DNA of 6,304 nucleotides from Gammaproteobacteria bacterium (GTDB taxonomy: Bacteria > Pseudomonadota > Gammaproteobacteria > Pseudomonadales > Pseudohongiellaceae): the NCBI GenBank assembly GCA_002714195.1, contig PAWK01000067.1:21291-27594 (forward strand). Direction: 5' to 3'. Each line of letters starts with the position of its first letter. Within the stretch, counting starts at the first letter, position 1. The position numbers were made by a program, and so were the translations under genes. The notes under the pieces were generated by a model that worked only from the letters and a program-made list of their open reading frames with translations, searched no databases and was not told the DNA's origin. Below are positions 1 through 6,279 of the stretch, one piece after another.

Positions 1-1514
1 TTAAAATCTTCATCACGATCCGCCAACATATTTGACTCCGCCATAACTTGGCCTTCACCTATGCTAGACGGTTGAGTGGCAGCAGTTATATCTAAACCTT
101 CACGAACTCTTCGAGCTACGCTCTGTATTTCTCGACTACCATTCATTCTATCTGGAGGCACAAAGTTAATATCAGGGAATAAAACATCTCTTGCAAAATT
201 ACCTCTTTCCAATAAAAGTCCAGGCGTAATCCAACTTCGCCCTCCTGCCCATCCTGCAACTGTCGGAGGCCTAAAAAGAGTTTGCCCGAGCGAACTTGTA
301 GCCTGGTTAAAATCAGGAACACCCGGCACACCTGCTAAACCTAACTTTATATATGTTGAAACAGCTAATTCGACTGGGCTCTTAATATGTGTGCCTACAC
401 TTGCCTCACTATAAAAATCCTTTGATAGAAAAACAGTTTCAAGAAACACAGAAACATTATAATCAGCTTCTCGTAAAACTTTTCCAAGTTGCCTCTTAAA
501 ATCAGAGTCTAAACTTTCCCTTACAAAAAATTGATAGATTTTACCGCCCATATACTCAGCGGTAACTGGCTGCTCCATAATTATGTCGATAATATCGACT
601 CCGTCAAAATTCCCCGTTTGACCAAGGAAATTTTTCTGATCGGTATCGTGATCTTCCCCATTAACTACAAACGTAAGCCCATCGTAATTCCATCCAGTAA
701 ACGCCCTCGCAGCTTCTCGAATATCTTCTTCAGAATAGTTGCCAACACCCATGGTAAAGAGCTCCATTATCTCTCTTGCGAAATTTTCATTAGGAGCACC
801 TTTAACATTTACGCCAGCATCGAGAAAAGCCAACATCGCGGGATCTTGAGCAACGGCAACCATCAGATCTCTAAAATTACCCATACCCATCTCATGAAAC
901 AGCTCCAATTCTTTCAAAAGTTTTCGATAATCCCTTACCTTACTTTCATTTATCGCATAATGACCGTGCCAAAATAGTGCCATCTTTTCCTGGAGAGGAT
1001 TTTCAGAATCCACCATTCGATTCGCCCACCAATATGAGACCCGATTGGTCTCCAGCACGCTTGCTCTCAACCAATAAAAGAACTTATTTACAACAGGCTG
1101 CAGTCGACGATTTCCGGTAGGCTTCACTTTTACGCCTAAAGCCTCACCATTAGCCTTAGCTAGGTCTGTGGTTGCGGGCCTACTGGGCGGAAACGGATCC
1201 AAACCGGCATCATAAATTCCAGAGTGTTCAAAGGAGTTTATATCTTGATTAGATTTCTCAAAGTACACCAAGCTTTTTATCGCCTGACTTGGAGTCATAT
1301 TCGCAAGGCTTGATATCTCTTCGGGTGTACCGCCAAATCCCGCACGTTCTAGAAGATGGGCAGCTCGCTCGTAACTCCAGTCAATTTCAGAAATCGGCGA
1401 GAGATCGTTTACCCATGATAGGTAATTCCCATTTTGAGCCCCGACTTTGGCGACCAATAAAACCGTAAATAAAGTAAAGAGCGTTGATCTAGCAACACTT
1501 CTCCGTCTTAACAT
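1..1514 (-). CDS. DUF1800 family secreted protein, partial (C-terminus beyond left edge)
   Basis: The minus-strand reading frame from the ATG at 1514 stays open for 504 codons to the window edge, so the stop and C-terminus are missing. It belongs to the DUF1800 family (PF08811), whose biochemical role is not established. Family hallmarks seen by direct translation are RAGFG (residues 57-61), FWHGH (181-185), NENFAREIMELFTMGVG (242-258), AARAFTGW (268-275), GQTGNFDG (298-305) and GWAGGRSWI (421-429). The N-terminus has arginines followed by a hydrophobic stretch and a plausible signal peptidase site after VGA (residue 26), so export is likely. GGGAG at 1522-1526 lies 7 nt before the ATG and supports this start. 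Family members often sit just upstream of a DUF1501 gene, which here would lie left of position 1. The family call is firm; the function is unknown. Confidence 0.93.
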   Translation of the reverse strand, partial: MLRRRSVARSTLFTLFTVLLVAKVGAQNGNYLSWVNDLSPISEIDWSYERAAHLLERAGFGGTPEEISSLANMTPSQAIKSLVYFEKSNQDINSFEHSGIYDAGLDPFPPSRPATTDLAKANGEALGVKVKPTGNRRLQPVVNKFFYWLRASVLETNRVSYWWANRMVDSENPLQEKMALFWHGHYAINESKVRDYRKLLKELELFHEMGMGNFRDLMVAVAQDPAMLAFLDAGVNVKGAPNENFAREIMELFTMGVGNYSEEDIREAARAFTGWNYDGLTFVVNGEDHDTDQKNFLGQTGNFDGVDIIDIIMEQPVTAEYMGGKIYQFFVRESLDSDFKRQLGKVLREADYNVSVFLETVFLSKDFYSEASVGTHIKSPVELAVSTYIKLGLAGVPGVPDFNQATSSLGQTLFRPPTVAGWAGGRSWITPGLLLERGNFARDVLFPDINFVPPDRMNGSREIQSVARRVREGLDITAATQPSSIGEGQVMAESNMLADRDEDF

Positions 1515-1558
1515 GAAATTGCTCCCATCCAAAAAGTCTAATTGACTGCAATTCATTA

Positions 1559-1587
1559 ATAATATACGTAACCTACCCTCTTGGAAA
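1559..1587 (-). promoter_or_regulatory. Putative sigma70-type promoter for the DUF1800 gene
   Basis: On the minus strand, TTTCCA (1587-1582) and TATTAT (1564-1559) are separated by 17 bp. They match the -35 box at four of six positions and the -10 box at five of six. Transcription would start about 40 nt before the ATG at 1514. It suggests the DUF1800 gene can be transcribed separately from the hydrolase upstream. This is a prediction by eye in AT-rich DNA. Confidence 0.35.
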
Positions 1588-1739
1588 TGAGGAAATTGAT
1601 TTGCGCTTTGTTAGTACATTGTCCGCTCGAGTCATATGTTTCTAGCTGGTAACAAAAGGAGCGAGATTGTCATGCTCATAATTTAATCTAATAGTTTAAT
1701 AAATATATTTAACTTATTATATTATATAGTTTTTTAGAT

Positions 1740-2732
1740 CTAATTTTTAAGAAACCTAATGAGTTCAGAACTAATAATTTCTGGTACTTCCTCGTGAGGG
1801 TTATGTCCGACCCCAGGAATTAGGAAAGTTTCTGCATTTGGGAAAACATTAGCCGCATTTTTTGCCTCGCTAGCAAAAGAGGGATAATCATCTTCACCTC
1901 CAATAATTAATGTCTTTGTTCTAATGTGCTGCCAGTCGTTAACTATTGTATCCATAGCCCTCATATGGCCCGTTATTTGGCTCACCTGCGCAAGACGAGG
2001 CCAATCCCCACTAAGTCTCTGGCCATAACGAATACGCATATGTTTTAAGAATGACGGTTGCCAGGTACTATAATTTTCATCTGCCCAACGTAGCAACGAA
2101 GCATATACCTCATCCATATCCGGATTTGAATTAATCTCTCCTGTCAGAGGCAGAAATCCTCGGCCTAGTCGTCTATCAGTTAAACCAACCTGATTCACGG
2201 TAACTAGGTGAGTAATTCGCTCTGGATAAAGAAATGCAAACCTGGTCACCATTTGCCCACCGATTGAGTGACCAACCAGAGCGGCCTCATCAATCCCCAG
2301 GTGATCCATTAATCGAGCTGTATTTGAAGCCCAAAGATTTATGCTGTACGGGATAATAGGCTTTGATGATTTTCCCCATCCCAGCCTGTCTTTCGCAATG
2401 ACTCGAAAGCCGGCTGAAGAAAGAGCTTCAATTTGCTTATCCCAGTACCAGCCATAGTACAGGCCTCCGTGATGGAAAATTACAGTTTGCCCGTTAGGCT
2501 GCCCCTTTGGAGCTACATCCATATAGGCAACACGAACATTTTCACCATATACCGAGAAATTTAAATAATGCACTGGATATGGATATTCAACTGTCTCCAT
2601 GTTTATGGAGACAGGACCCCAATGCTCCGGAGCAGTTGCAGGTGGAGACATTTGGCCCCGCAAAGATGAAGCAGAGGTAAGACTAAATATAAATAAAACA
2701 CACCTCATGCTTATAGAAAAACGAATCCTCAT
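1740..2732 (-). CDS. Exported alpha/beta-fold hydrolase
   Basis: This 330-residue protein is a complete alpha/beta-hydrolase-fold enzyme, the class that includes esterases, lipases, haloalkane dehalogenases and C-C bond hydrolases. Visible elements in order are the oxyanion-loop motif HHGG (87-90), the DRLGWGKS segment after strand 4 (115-122), the nucleophile elbow GHSIGG with Ser156 (154-159), the likely acid residue in GGEDD (Asp282, possibly Asp281) and the catalytic His310 in GVGHNPHEE. A helical cap probably spans about 185-260. Residues 1-26 form a signal peptide (basic start, hydrophobic core, then SASSLRG), so it likely acts in the periplasm or outside the cell. GGAG at 2738-2741, 5 nt before the ATG, supports the start. 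The substrate cannot be read from the sequence. The DUF1800 gene follows on the same strand after 225 bp of AT-rich spacer without a convincing terminator. Confidence 0.92.
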   Translation of the reverse strand: MRIRFSISMRCVLFIFSLTSASSLRGQMSPPATAPEHWGPVSINMETVEYPYPVHYLNFSVYGENVRVAYMDVAPKGQPNGQTVIFHHGGLYYGWYWDKQIEALSSAGFRVIAKDRLGWGKSSKPIIPYSINLWASNTARLMDHLGIDEAALVGHSIGGQMVTRFAFLYPERITHLVTVNQVGLTDRRLGRGFLPLTGEINSNPDMDEVYASLLRWADENYSTWQPSFLKHMRIRYGQRLSGDWPRLAQVSQITGHMRAMDTIVNDWQHIRTKTLIIGGEDDYPSFASEAKNAANVFPNAETFLIPGVGHNPHEEVPEIISSELIRFLKN

Positions 2733-2778
2733 AAATGCTCCAATTAATTATTCTAGTAAGTTAATTAACTATCCGAGG

Positions 2779-2810
2779 CTTATACTACCCGTTTATACCC
2801 TATTCTTGAA
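2779..2810 (-). promoter_or_regulatory. Weak putative promoter for the alpha/beta-hydrolase gene
   Basis: On the minus strand, TTCAAG (2810-2805) is followed after 17 bp by TAGTAT (2787-2782). An overlapping TATAAG (2784-2779) is a better -10 box but is badly spaced from that -35. The site lies 50-80 bp before the hydrolase start, in the region between divergent genes. This is a low-confidence prediction. Confidence 0.25.
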
Positions 2811-2901
2811 CTCGTGTACCATCAATATAACGATGCCAGTATGCCCCCGCGAGACATATAGACTGATACAAGCGGCACTCTGAAGACATTCTATTAAATA
2901 A

Positions 2902-2930
2902 TTCACTGTTAGGTATCGTAGCTTTATACT
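2902..2930 (+). promoter_or_regulatory. Putative sigma70-type promoter for the rightward gene group
   Basis: TTCACT (2902-2907) and TATACT (2925-2930) are separated by exactly 17 bp. They match the -35 box at four of six positions and the -10 box at five of six. The predicted transcription start near 2937 gives a leader of about 29 nt, with a strong ribosome binding site before the ATG at 2966. This also argues against the in-frame TTG at 2936 being the translation start, because it would lie at or before the mRNA 5' end. Confidence 0.55.
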
Positions 2931-2965
2931 GATAATTGAGAATAGAAATATCGAGGAGAAAAGTA

Positions 2966-3148
2966 ATGACAGAGAGATGGGATTATTATGTAAGTACCGT
3001 GATAGCCGATGAGAATGACAGAGTAAAAACCGCCGAAAAACTCGAAGTCATGATGAAAAAACAGGGAATATCAGGTTGGGAATTAGTAAATGTCATCCCC
3101 TTCGGAGCGAATTCTCTTTATGCTATTTACAAAAGGCCTCTAAAATAG
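2966..3148 (+). CDS. Small DUF4177-like protein
   Basis: A 60-residue protein beginning MTERWDYYVSTV. It fits the DUF4177 pattern (PF13783): an N-terminal W-x-Y-Y strand, a central charged helix (about residues 18-34), the GISGWELVNVIPFG segment (35-48) and a C-terminal YAIYKRPLK strand. DUF4177 proteins are typically 50-70 residues, so this one is full length. Their function is unknown. No signal peptide or membrane segment is visible, so it is probably cytoplasmic. The frame extends upstream to a TTG at 2936, but AGGAG at 2954-2958, 7 nt before the ATG at 2966, and the promoter position favour the ATG. It is the first gene of a possible three-gene group; the next gene starts 72 bp downstream. 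Confidence 0.82.
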   Translation: MTERWDYYVSTVIADENDRVKTAEKLEVMMKKQGISGWELVNVIPFGANSLYAIYKRPLK

Positions 3149-3220
3149 CAGCAAGATTTTACTTAATTGGTAAACCGAATAGTTCTTTTTTTAGTAATGT
3201 TTGTAACTTAGATCTTTAAT

Positions 3221-3598
3221 ATGCTCTATATGAAAACCTTGAAATCCTTACTCGTTTTTTTATGCTTTTCGCAGCTTTCATACGCCACAGTATATTACTG
3301 CCAGGATAGCGGTTCGGTTGAATTAGACATGTTTACATCAGGAAGACCTAATAATATAACTGAGAGGGAAGAAGCCTACCGTTGGATTGTAGACACAAGT
3401 AGAGGTTGGAGACGTGCTGATATAACCTCATTCAGTGGCACCTGTGTCGTCGATAAAGGGTACACCGTATGTAAGGCAGACAGGCCGTATGGAGAGGCAA
3501 TTTTTTCTATCCATCCCGACGACTCCAACTTTATTTTGATTTATGTAGACTACGGCATGGATTTATTGGCATTTGTAGGTAACTGTAATAAAGCATGA
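3221..3598 (+). CDS. Small exported protein of unknown function with four mature cysteines
   Basis: I do not recognise the family. The product has 125 residues from the first ATG, or 122 from the ATG at 3230. The latter gives the more typical signal peptide MKTLKSLLVFLCFSQLSYA, with cleavage probably after Ala22 (counting from the first ATG). The mature part of about 103 residues has cysteines at 27, 75, 84 and 122. The even number fits two disulfide bonds in an oxidising compartment, but the pairing is inference. It is rich in aromatic residues and appears mostly beta-stranded toward the C-terminus (AIFSIHPDDSNFILIYVDYG, 93-112). Neither candidate start has a clear Shine-Dalgarno sequence. 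It lies 72 bp after the DUF4177-like gene and 28 bp before the dipeptidase gene, on the same strand, so co-transcription with the dipeptidase is likely. Confidence 0.75.
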   Translation: MLYMKTLKSLLVFLCFSQLSYATVYYCQDSGSVELDMFTSGRPNNITEREEAYRWIVDTSRGWRRADITSFSGTCVVDKGYTVCKADRPYGEAIFSIHPDDSNFILIYVDYGMDLLAFVGNCNKA

Positions 3599-3601
3599 AT
3601 T

Positions 3602-3619
3602 ATATCTTCTACAAGATAT
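3602..3619 (+). promoter_or_regulatory. Intercistronic hairpin just upstream of the dipeptidase start
   Basis: ATATCTT (3602-3608) and AAGATAT (3613-3619) form a perfect 7-bp inverted repeat around the loop CTAC. It fills most of the 28-bp gap between two genes and ends 7 nt before the ATG at 3627, where a Shine-Dalgarno sequence would normally be. No T-tract follows, so it is not a standard terminator. It could affect ribosome entry or mRNA stability, but with only one G-C pair the stem is weak. Confidence 0.4.
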
Positions 3620-3626
3620 CTGATTT

Positions 3627-4337
3627 ATGAAAAAAACTTATACCCTAGTGTTCATCGCTCTTCTTTCGCAACTGGCGATCAATTGTTCACCGATTGAGTC
3701 TACAGTCTCGACTACATTGACTTCTACTTTTAAAGAATTGAACGACGGAATTTCTGATGATCTTGAAAAATTTGAGATAACGATGCGTTACTTCTCAAAA
3801 GATAATTTTATTGGTCGACCGATACCGGGTTATTACGCGAATAAGGCTTTTTTAACAAAAGAAGCTGCAGATGCCTTACTGCGCGCCCAGAGAGATTTTA
3901 TCGAGCTAGGGTACAGGTTAAAAATATATGATGCCTATCGACCACAAACCGCAGTCAACTATTTCGCTGCATGGGCTACCGATTTAATGGATTCAAAGAA
4001 TAAATTACAGTATTACCCCAATATTGATAAATCTCAACTCTTCGCTGAGGGATATATTGCAGCCAGATCTGGTCATTCTAGAGGATCGGCTGTTGACCTC
4101 ACTCTAGTAGAAATTGAGAGTGGACGTGAAGTTGATATGGGATCACCGTGGGATTTCTTTGATCCAATTTCATGGGCTGAAAATAATCAAATTACCGACC
4201 AACAACAGGCTAACCGAAAACTTCTAGCAAATATTATGGTCACACATGGTTTCAAACCTTTAAAAGAAGAGTGGTGGCACTTCAGCTTTATTGCGGAACC
4301 TTTTCCGGAGACATATTTTGATTTTCCGATAAATTAA
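3627..4337 (+). CDS. Exported D-Ala-D-Ala dipeptidase (VanX/DdpX type, peptidase M15D)
   Basis: This 236-residue zinc peptidase is predicted to hydrolyse the D-Ala-D-Ala dipeptide. Family motifs are intact: NFIGRPIPGY (60-69), YDAYRP with Arg105 (matching the conserved VanX active-site arginine), SGHSRGSAVD with zinc ligands His150 and Asp157 (148-157), DMGSPWDFF (170-178), and EEWWHF with catalytic Glu215 and zinc ligand His218 (214-219). A hydrophobic N-terminus (MKKTYTLVFIALLSQLAINC) indicates export. Cys20 might be lipidated, but Asn at -1 is atypical for a lipobox. Cytoplasmic members such as E. coli DdpX lack this segment, whereas Salmonella PcgL is a known periplasmic member, so a role in periplasmic D-Ala-D-Ala turnover is the best inference. 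No vanA/vanH-like partners are present, so a glycopeptide-resistance cluster is not supported. There is no clear Shine-Dalgarno sequence. Its stop is 31 bp from the stop of the convergent gene. Confidence 0.93.
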   Translation: MKKTYTLVFIALLSQLAINCSPIESTVSTTLTSTFKELNDGISDDLEKFEITMRYFSKDNFIGRPIPGYYANKAFLTKEAADALLRAQRDFIELGYRLKIYDAYRPQTAVNYFAAWATDLMDSKNKLQYYPNIDKSQLFAEGYIAARSGHSRGSAVDLTLVEIESGREVDMGSPWDFFDPISWAENNQITDQQQANRKLLANIMVTHGFKPLKEEWWHFSFIAEPFPETYFDFPIN

Positions 4338-4368
4338 TGGCAAAGTTTTCTCACGCTTAACACCATTT

Positions 4369-5937
4369 CTACTTAACTCTAATAGTCCATCTTAATTCAT
4401 TCTTCTCTGAAAGAACTTCACAATCAGTTTCCATGATAATTTGACAAGAAATTATAGTGCCCCTCCAAATTTCAATCCAAGATTGAAGTAAGACATCACT
4501 ATGTTGATGTCCGGAATTCTGAAGAAATTTTGGGATTGAATGGCGAATTACAGCGACTTTATGATCATCAGCATGGATAGAACATTCAATACTTAATCCA
4601 GTCATCATTGTAGCGAGAAACTCAGCAGATTCTTTCGGGCCGCCTTCTACCGCACCGATTTGTTTTGCTAATGACTGGTAGTACTGTGCACCTATTAGCC
4701 TCCCTACTCGCTCCCCATATTTCCTTGCCGTATCAATACCTGCAACTTCAATCAAGGCAAGCAAACTATTTTCAAAATAGCTAACTGAATAATTCCTCTT
4801 TGCTTCTACTAAACGACGTTTTCCCCATACTTCGTCGGACAATTTAGGCTGACTAGCAGATGAAAACTCTGGAACACGCTCGTTTGGAGAAAACCGCAAA
4901 AGCTGATTTGAAGACAACTTGTGATCGTATTCTTTAAAGTAACCACATAGCCCAAACTGCCCTGTCATGTCCTCTGAAACACAAACAAAGCCGAGATTAG
5001 GATTTCCTAAGCTAACACCATTATGAGCATACCAGCCTTTGAGATAACCTCGACTCACCTCAATTGGAATACCACACAGAGCTGCACCCGAATAAATCCA
5101 GCGAGGGTACCGAAAACGAACCCAAGCCTTTTTATTTGATTCTTCCATGTACTCCACAGATACTCCACCAATCGAGTTAGAAAGCACATGGTATCTTGCG
5201 CATGCTACGGCATCAGACAAGTCCTCTAAACCGAGTTTTGAAAAGCTTGATATAAATTTCTTCTCCTGAAGAGAGCGAAACAATAAGAAAGCCCAGTCAA
5301 ATATTGTTTCCCTAGATTCTTCAAGCGCAATCATCAATTGCAGTCCTACAAAGTACTGATGATGAATCTCACCTTGCGCGCTAATAGCAGCCAATGCTTT
5401 ATCTTCAACAATAAATTTGCCTGCTGTTATAGCTGAATCAAGCCATGGAGATTTAATACCCCTTTCTGTACCCCATATATATGCATATTCTGGCCTAACA
5501 GATCCAGATAAATCCATACTCCCTGAATCTACAAATTTTTCAGGATTGGATTTTTCATGATTTGAGCTTAACCATATACCTTTGATTCGATGGTACTCAC
5601 TGATATCTGAACTGGTTGGTCGATCGCCATCCACTACTCGAATCAGTTTTTCTTCATCTGCTTCCATTGATTTAGGAATTAAGCCTGCCAGGATGTAACA
5701 AGCATCTAATTCAGGCCATTTATCACTAAGCAACCAATCTTCGAATTGAGCGATATATCCTTTATGCTCTGCAGCTCGTTTCCTTGATAAAGATTCATTA
5801 TATTCCTTGAGAGTCAAACGACCCGGCGGGGTAGAACTTTTGGTGCTATAGGGTATAGCCTCTGATTCGTAATTTGTGACAGCGCTATCCTCAGCTGTTT
5901 TAGCGGTGCGTTCCCTGAATTTTTCTTCCTTAGCCAT
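4369..5937 (-). CDS. Uncharacterised 522-residue protein, apparent two-module architecture
   Basis: I cannot assign a named family. Residues 1-60 are charged and Ser/Thr-rich and probably disordered. Residues about 65-175 resemble a small domain seen in proteins of integrated elements: W-x5-A-x-x-x-L-A-G-L-I-P (74-88), then YIWGTERGIKSPWLDSAI (153-170). Residues about 185-522 look like a separate globular family with dense conserved-looking motifs: GEIHHQYF (189-196), ARYHVLSNSIGG (247-258), VEYMEES (261-267), CGIPIEVSRGYLKGWYAHNG (288-307), VSLGNPNLGFVC (308-319) and YGERVGRLIGAQYY (407-420). The C-terminal part faintly recalls the ATC-hydrolase-like family (PF14196), but this is weak. No signal peptide or membrane segment is visible, so it is likely cytoplasmic. 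The ATG at 5937 has only a distant GAAGAG (5953-5958, 15 nt away), so the start is somewhat uncertain. The open frame of this length with protein-like composition makes a real gene very likely. Confidence 0.85.
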   Translation of the reverse strand: MAKEEKFRERTAKTAEDSAVTNYESEAIPYSTKSSTPPGRLTLKEYNESLSRKRAAEHKGYIAQFEDWLLSDKWPELDACYILAGLIPKSMEADEEKLIRVVDGDRPTSSDISEYHRIKGIWLSSNHEKSNPEKFVDSGSMDLSGSVRPEYAYIWGTERGIKSPWLDSAITAGKFIVEDKALAAISAQGEIHHQYFVGLQLMIALEESRETIFDWAFLLFRSLQEKKFISSFSKLGLEDLSDAVACARYHVLSNSIGGVSVEYMEESNKKAWVRFRYPRWIYSGAALCGIPIEVSRGYLKGWYAHNGVSLGNPNLGFVCVSEDMTGQFGLCGYFKEYDHKLSSNQLLRFSPNERVPEFSSASQPKLSDEVWGKRRLVEAKRNYSVSYFENSLLALIEVAGIDTARKYGERVGRLIGAQYYQSLAKQIGAVEGGPKESAEFLATMMTGLSIECSIHADDHKVAVIRHSIPKFLQNSGHQHSDVLLQSWIEIWRGTIISCQIIMETDCEVLSEKNELRWTIRVK

Positions 5938-5982
5938 GATTGAATTTTTTTACTCTTCGTTTTTGTAATCGGAGGTATAAGA

Positions 5983-5994
5983 ATATCTAGATAT
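5983..5994. repeat. Perfect 12-bp palindrome upstream of the 522-residue gene
   Basis: ATATCTAGATAT reads the same on both strands. It overlaps a tandem repeat, ATATCTAG followed by ATATCTAT (5983-5998). It sits 46 bp before the start of the minus-strand gene, a reasonable place for an operator. In AT-rich DNA a palindrome of this size can also arise by chance. Confidence 0.4.
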
Positions 5995-6088
5995 CTATAA
6001 GGTCATGAAATAAGTAATCCTTTGAATTGTCATTATCTCAAAACGTGCTAGGTACATTCCCAACTTTATGGCTCAGTTATAAGATAAA

Positions 6089-6107
6089 GACCAATAATGT
6101 CTTGGTC
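6089..6107. repeat. Hairpin-forming inverted repeat
   Basis: GACCAA (6089-6094) and TTGGTC (6102-6107) pair perfectly around a 7-nt loop. On the minus strand the stem is followed by TTTATCTT, so it could be a weak terminator or attenuator in the leader of the 522-residue gene. The T-run is interrupted and the stem is short, so the terminator reading is uncertain. Confidence 0.35.
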
Positions 6108-6146
6108 ATTTCTTTATGTGATTGAATTACGCGATGAAAAGTGTAC

Positions 6147-6210
6147 CAAAAGGATGCACAATCATACGAATTTCTTATTGTGCACTAATTAAGTGCAGAT
6201 GAACCTTTTG
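6147..6210. repeat. Nested inverted-repeat cluster with three TGCAC/GTGCA elements
   Basis: Outer arms CAAAAGG (6147-6153) and CCTTTTG (6204-6210) enclose two inner dyads sharing a central arm: TGCACAAT (6155-6162) with ATTGTGCA (6177-6184), and TGCACT (6181-6186) with AGTGCA (6192-6197). Because ATTGTGCACT can pair with either neighbour, two mutually exclusive hairpins are possible. This might be a regulator binding array, a structured RNA or a small palindromic element. No known family was recognised. Confidence 0.5.
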
Positions 6211-6248
6211 AAATCTCATGACACAATAAAAAAGCCTATATGTGACAA

Positions 6249-6279
6249 ATTCAACAAGTTGAATGAAGATATATTCATT
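6249..6279. repeat. Two overlapping dyads near the right edge
   Basis: ATTCAAC (6249-6255) and GTTGAAT (6258-6264) form a perfect 7-bp inverted repeat with a 2-bp centre, which looks like an operator half-site pair. It overlaps a second dyad, AATGAA (6262-6267) with TTCATT (6274-6279). A minus-strand TATAAT (6282-6277) abuts the second dyad, so a DNA-binding protein here could control a leftward transcript. This is inference from spacing only. Confidence 0.4.

Noticed and set aside
76..977. Plus-strand open frames at 76-414 and 531-977, and a minus-strand frame at 143-331
   Set aside because: They overlap the DUF1800 coding sequence in other frames, have no family-like motifs, and the DUF1800 frame has clear conserved motifs across the same bases.
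1670..1739. Terminator after the hydrolase gene in the AT-rich spacer
   Set aside because: Short AT-only repeats such as TAATAA/TTATTA are present, but there is no GC-containing stem followed by a T-run.
2599..2883. Plus-strand open frame of 94 codons
   Set aside because: It runs antisense to the hydrolase start and across its promoter region, with no ribosome binding site or recognisable protein features.
2908..2914. GTTAGGT and the ATTCAAC/GTTGAAT pair at 6249-6264 as integron attC core sites
   Set aside because: They fit the degenerate GTTRRRY/RYYYAAC consensus, but no matching partner lies at attC distance with the inner boxes, and the 6249-6264 arms are only 2 bp apart.
2936..2965. TTG start giving a 70-residue version of the DUF4177-like protein
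   Set aside because: The TTG lies at the predicted transcription start, while the ATG at 2966 has a strong AGGAG at 7 nt spacing and begins where the family's conserved region begins.
3158..3192. Possible terminator after the DUF4177-like gene: TTTAC/GTAAA stem followed by seven T at 3186-3192
   Set aside because: The stem is only 5 bp with one G-C pair, and the T-run starts 11 nt after it, so it does not fit an intrinsic terminator.
3627..4337. Glycopeptide-resistance (van) cluster
   Set aside because: Only the dipeptidase is present; no VanH dehydrogenase, VanA-type ligase or two-component regulator is in the window, and the enzyme appears exported.
6134..6202. 22-codon plus-strand frame in the right-hand gene-free region
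   Set aside because: No Shine-Dalgarno sequence or recognisable motif; most of it is made of the inverted-repeat arms.
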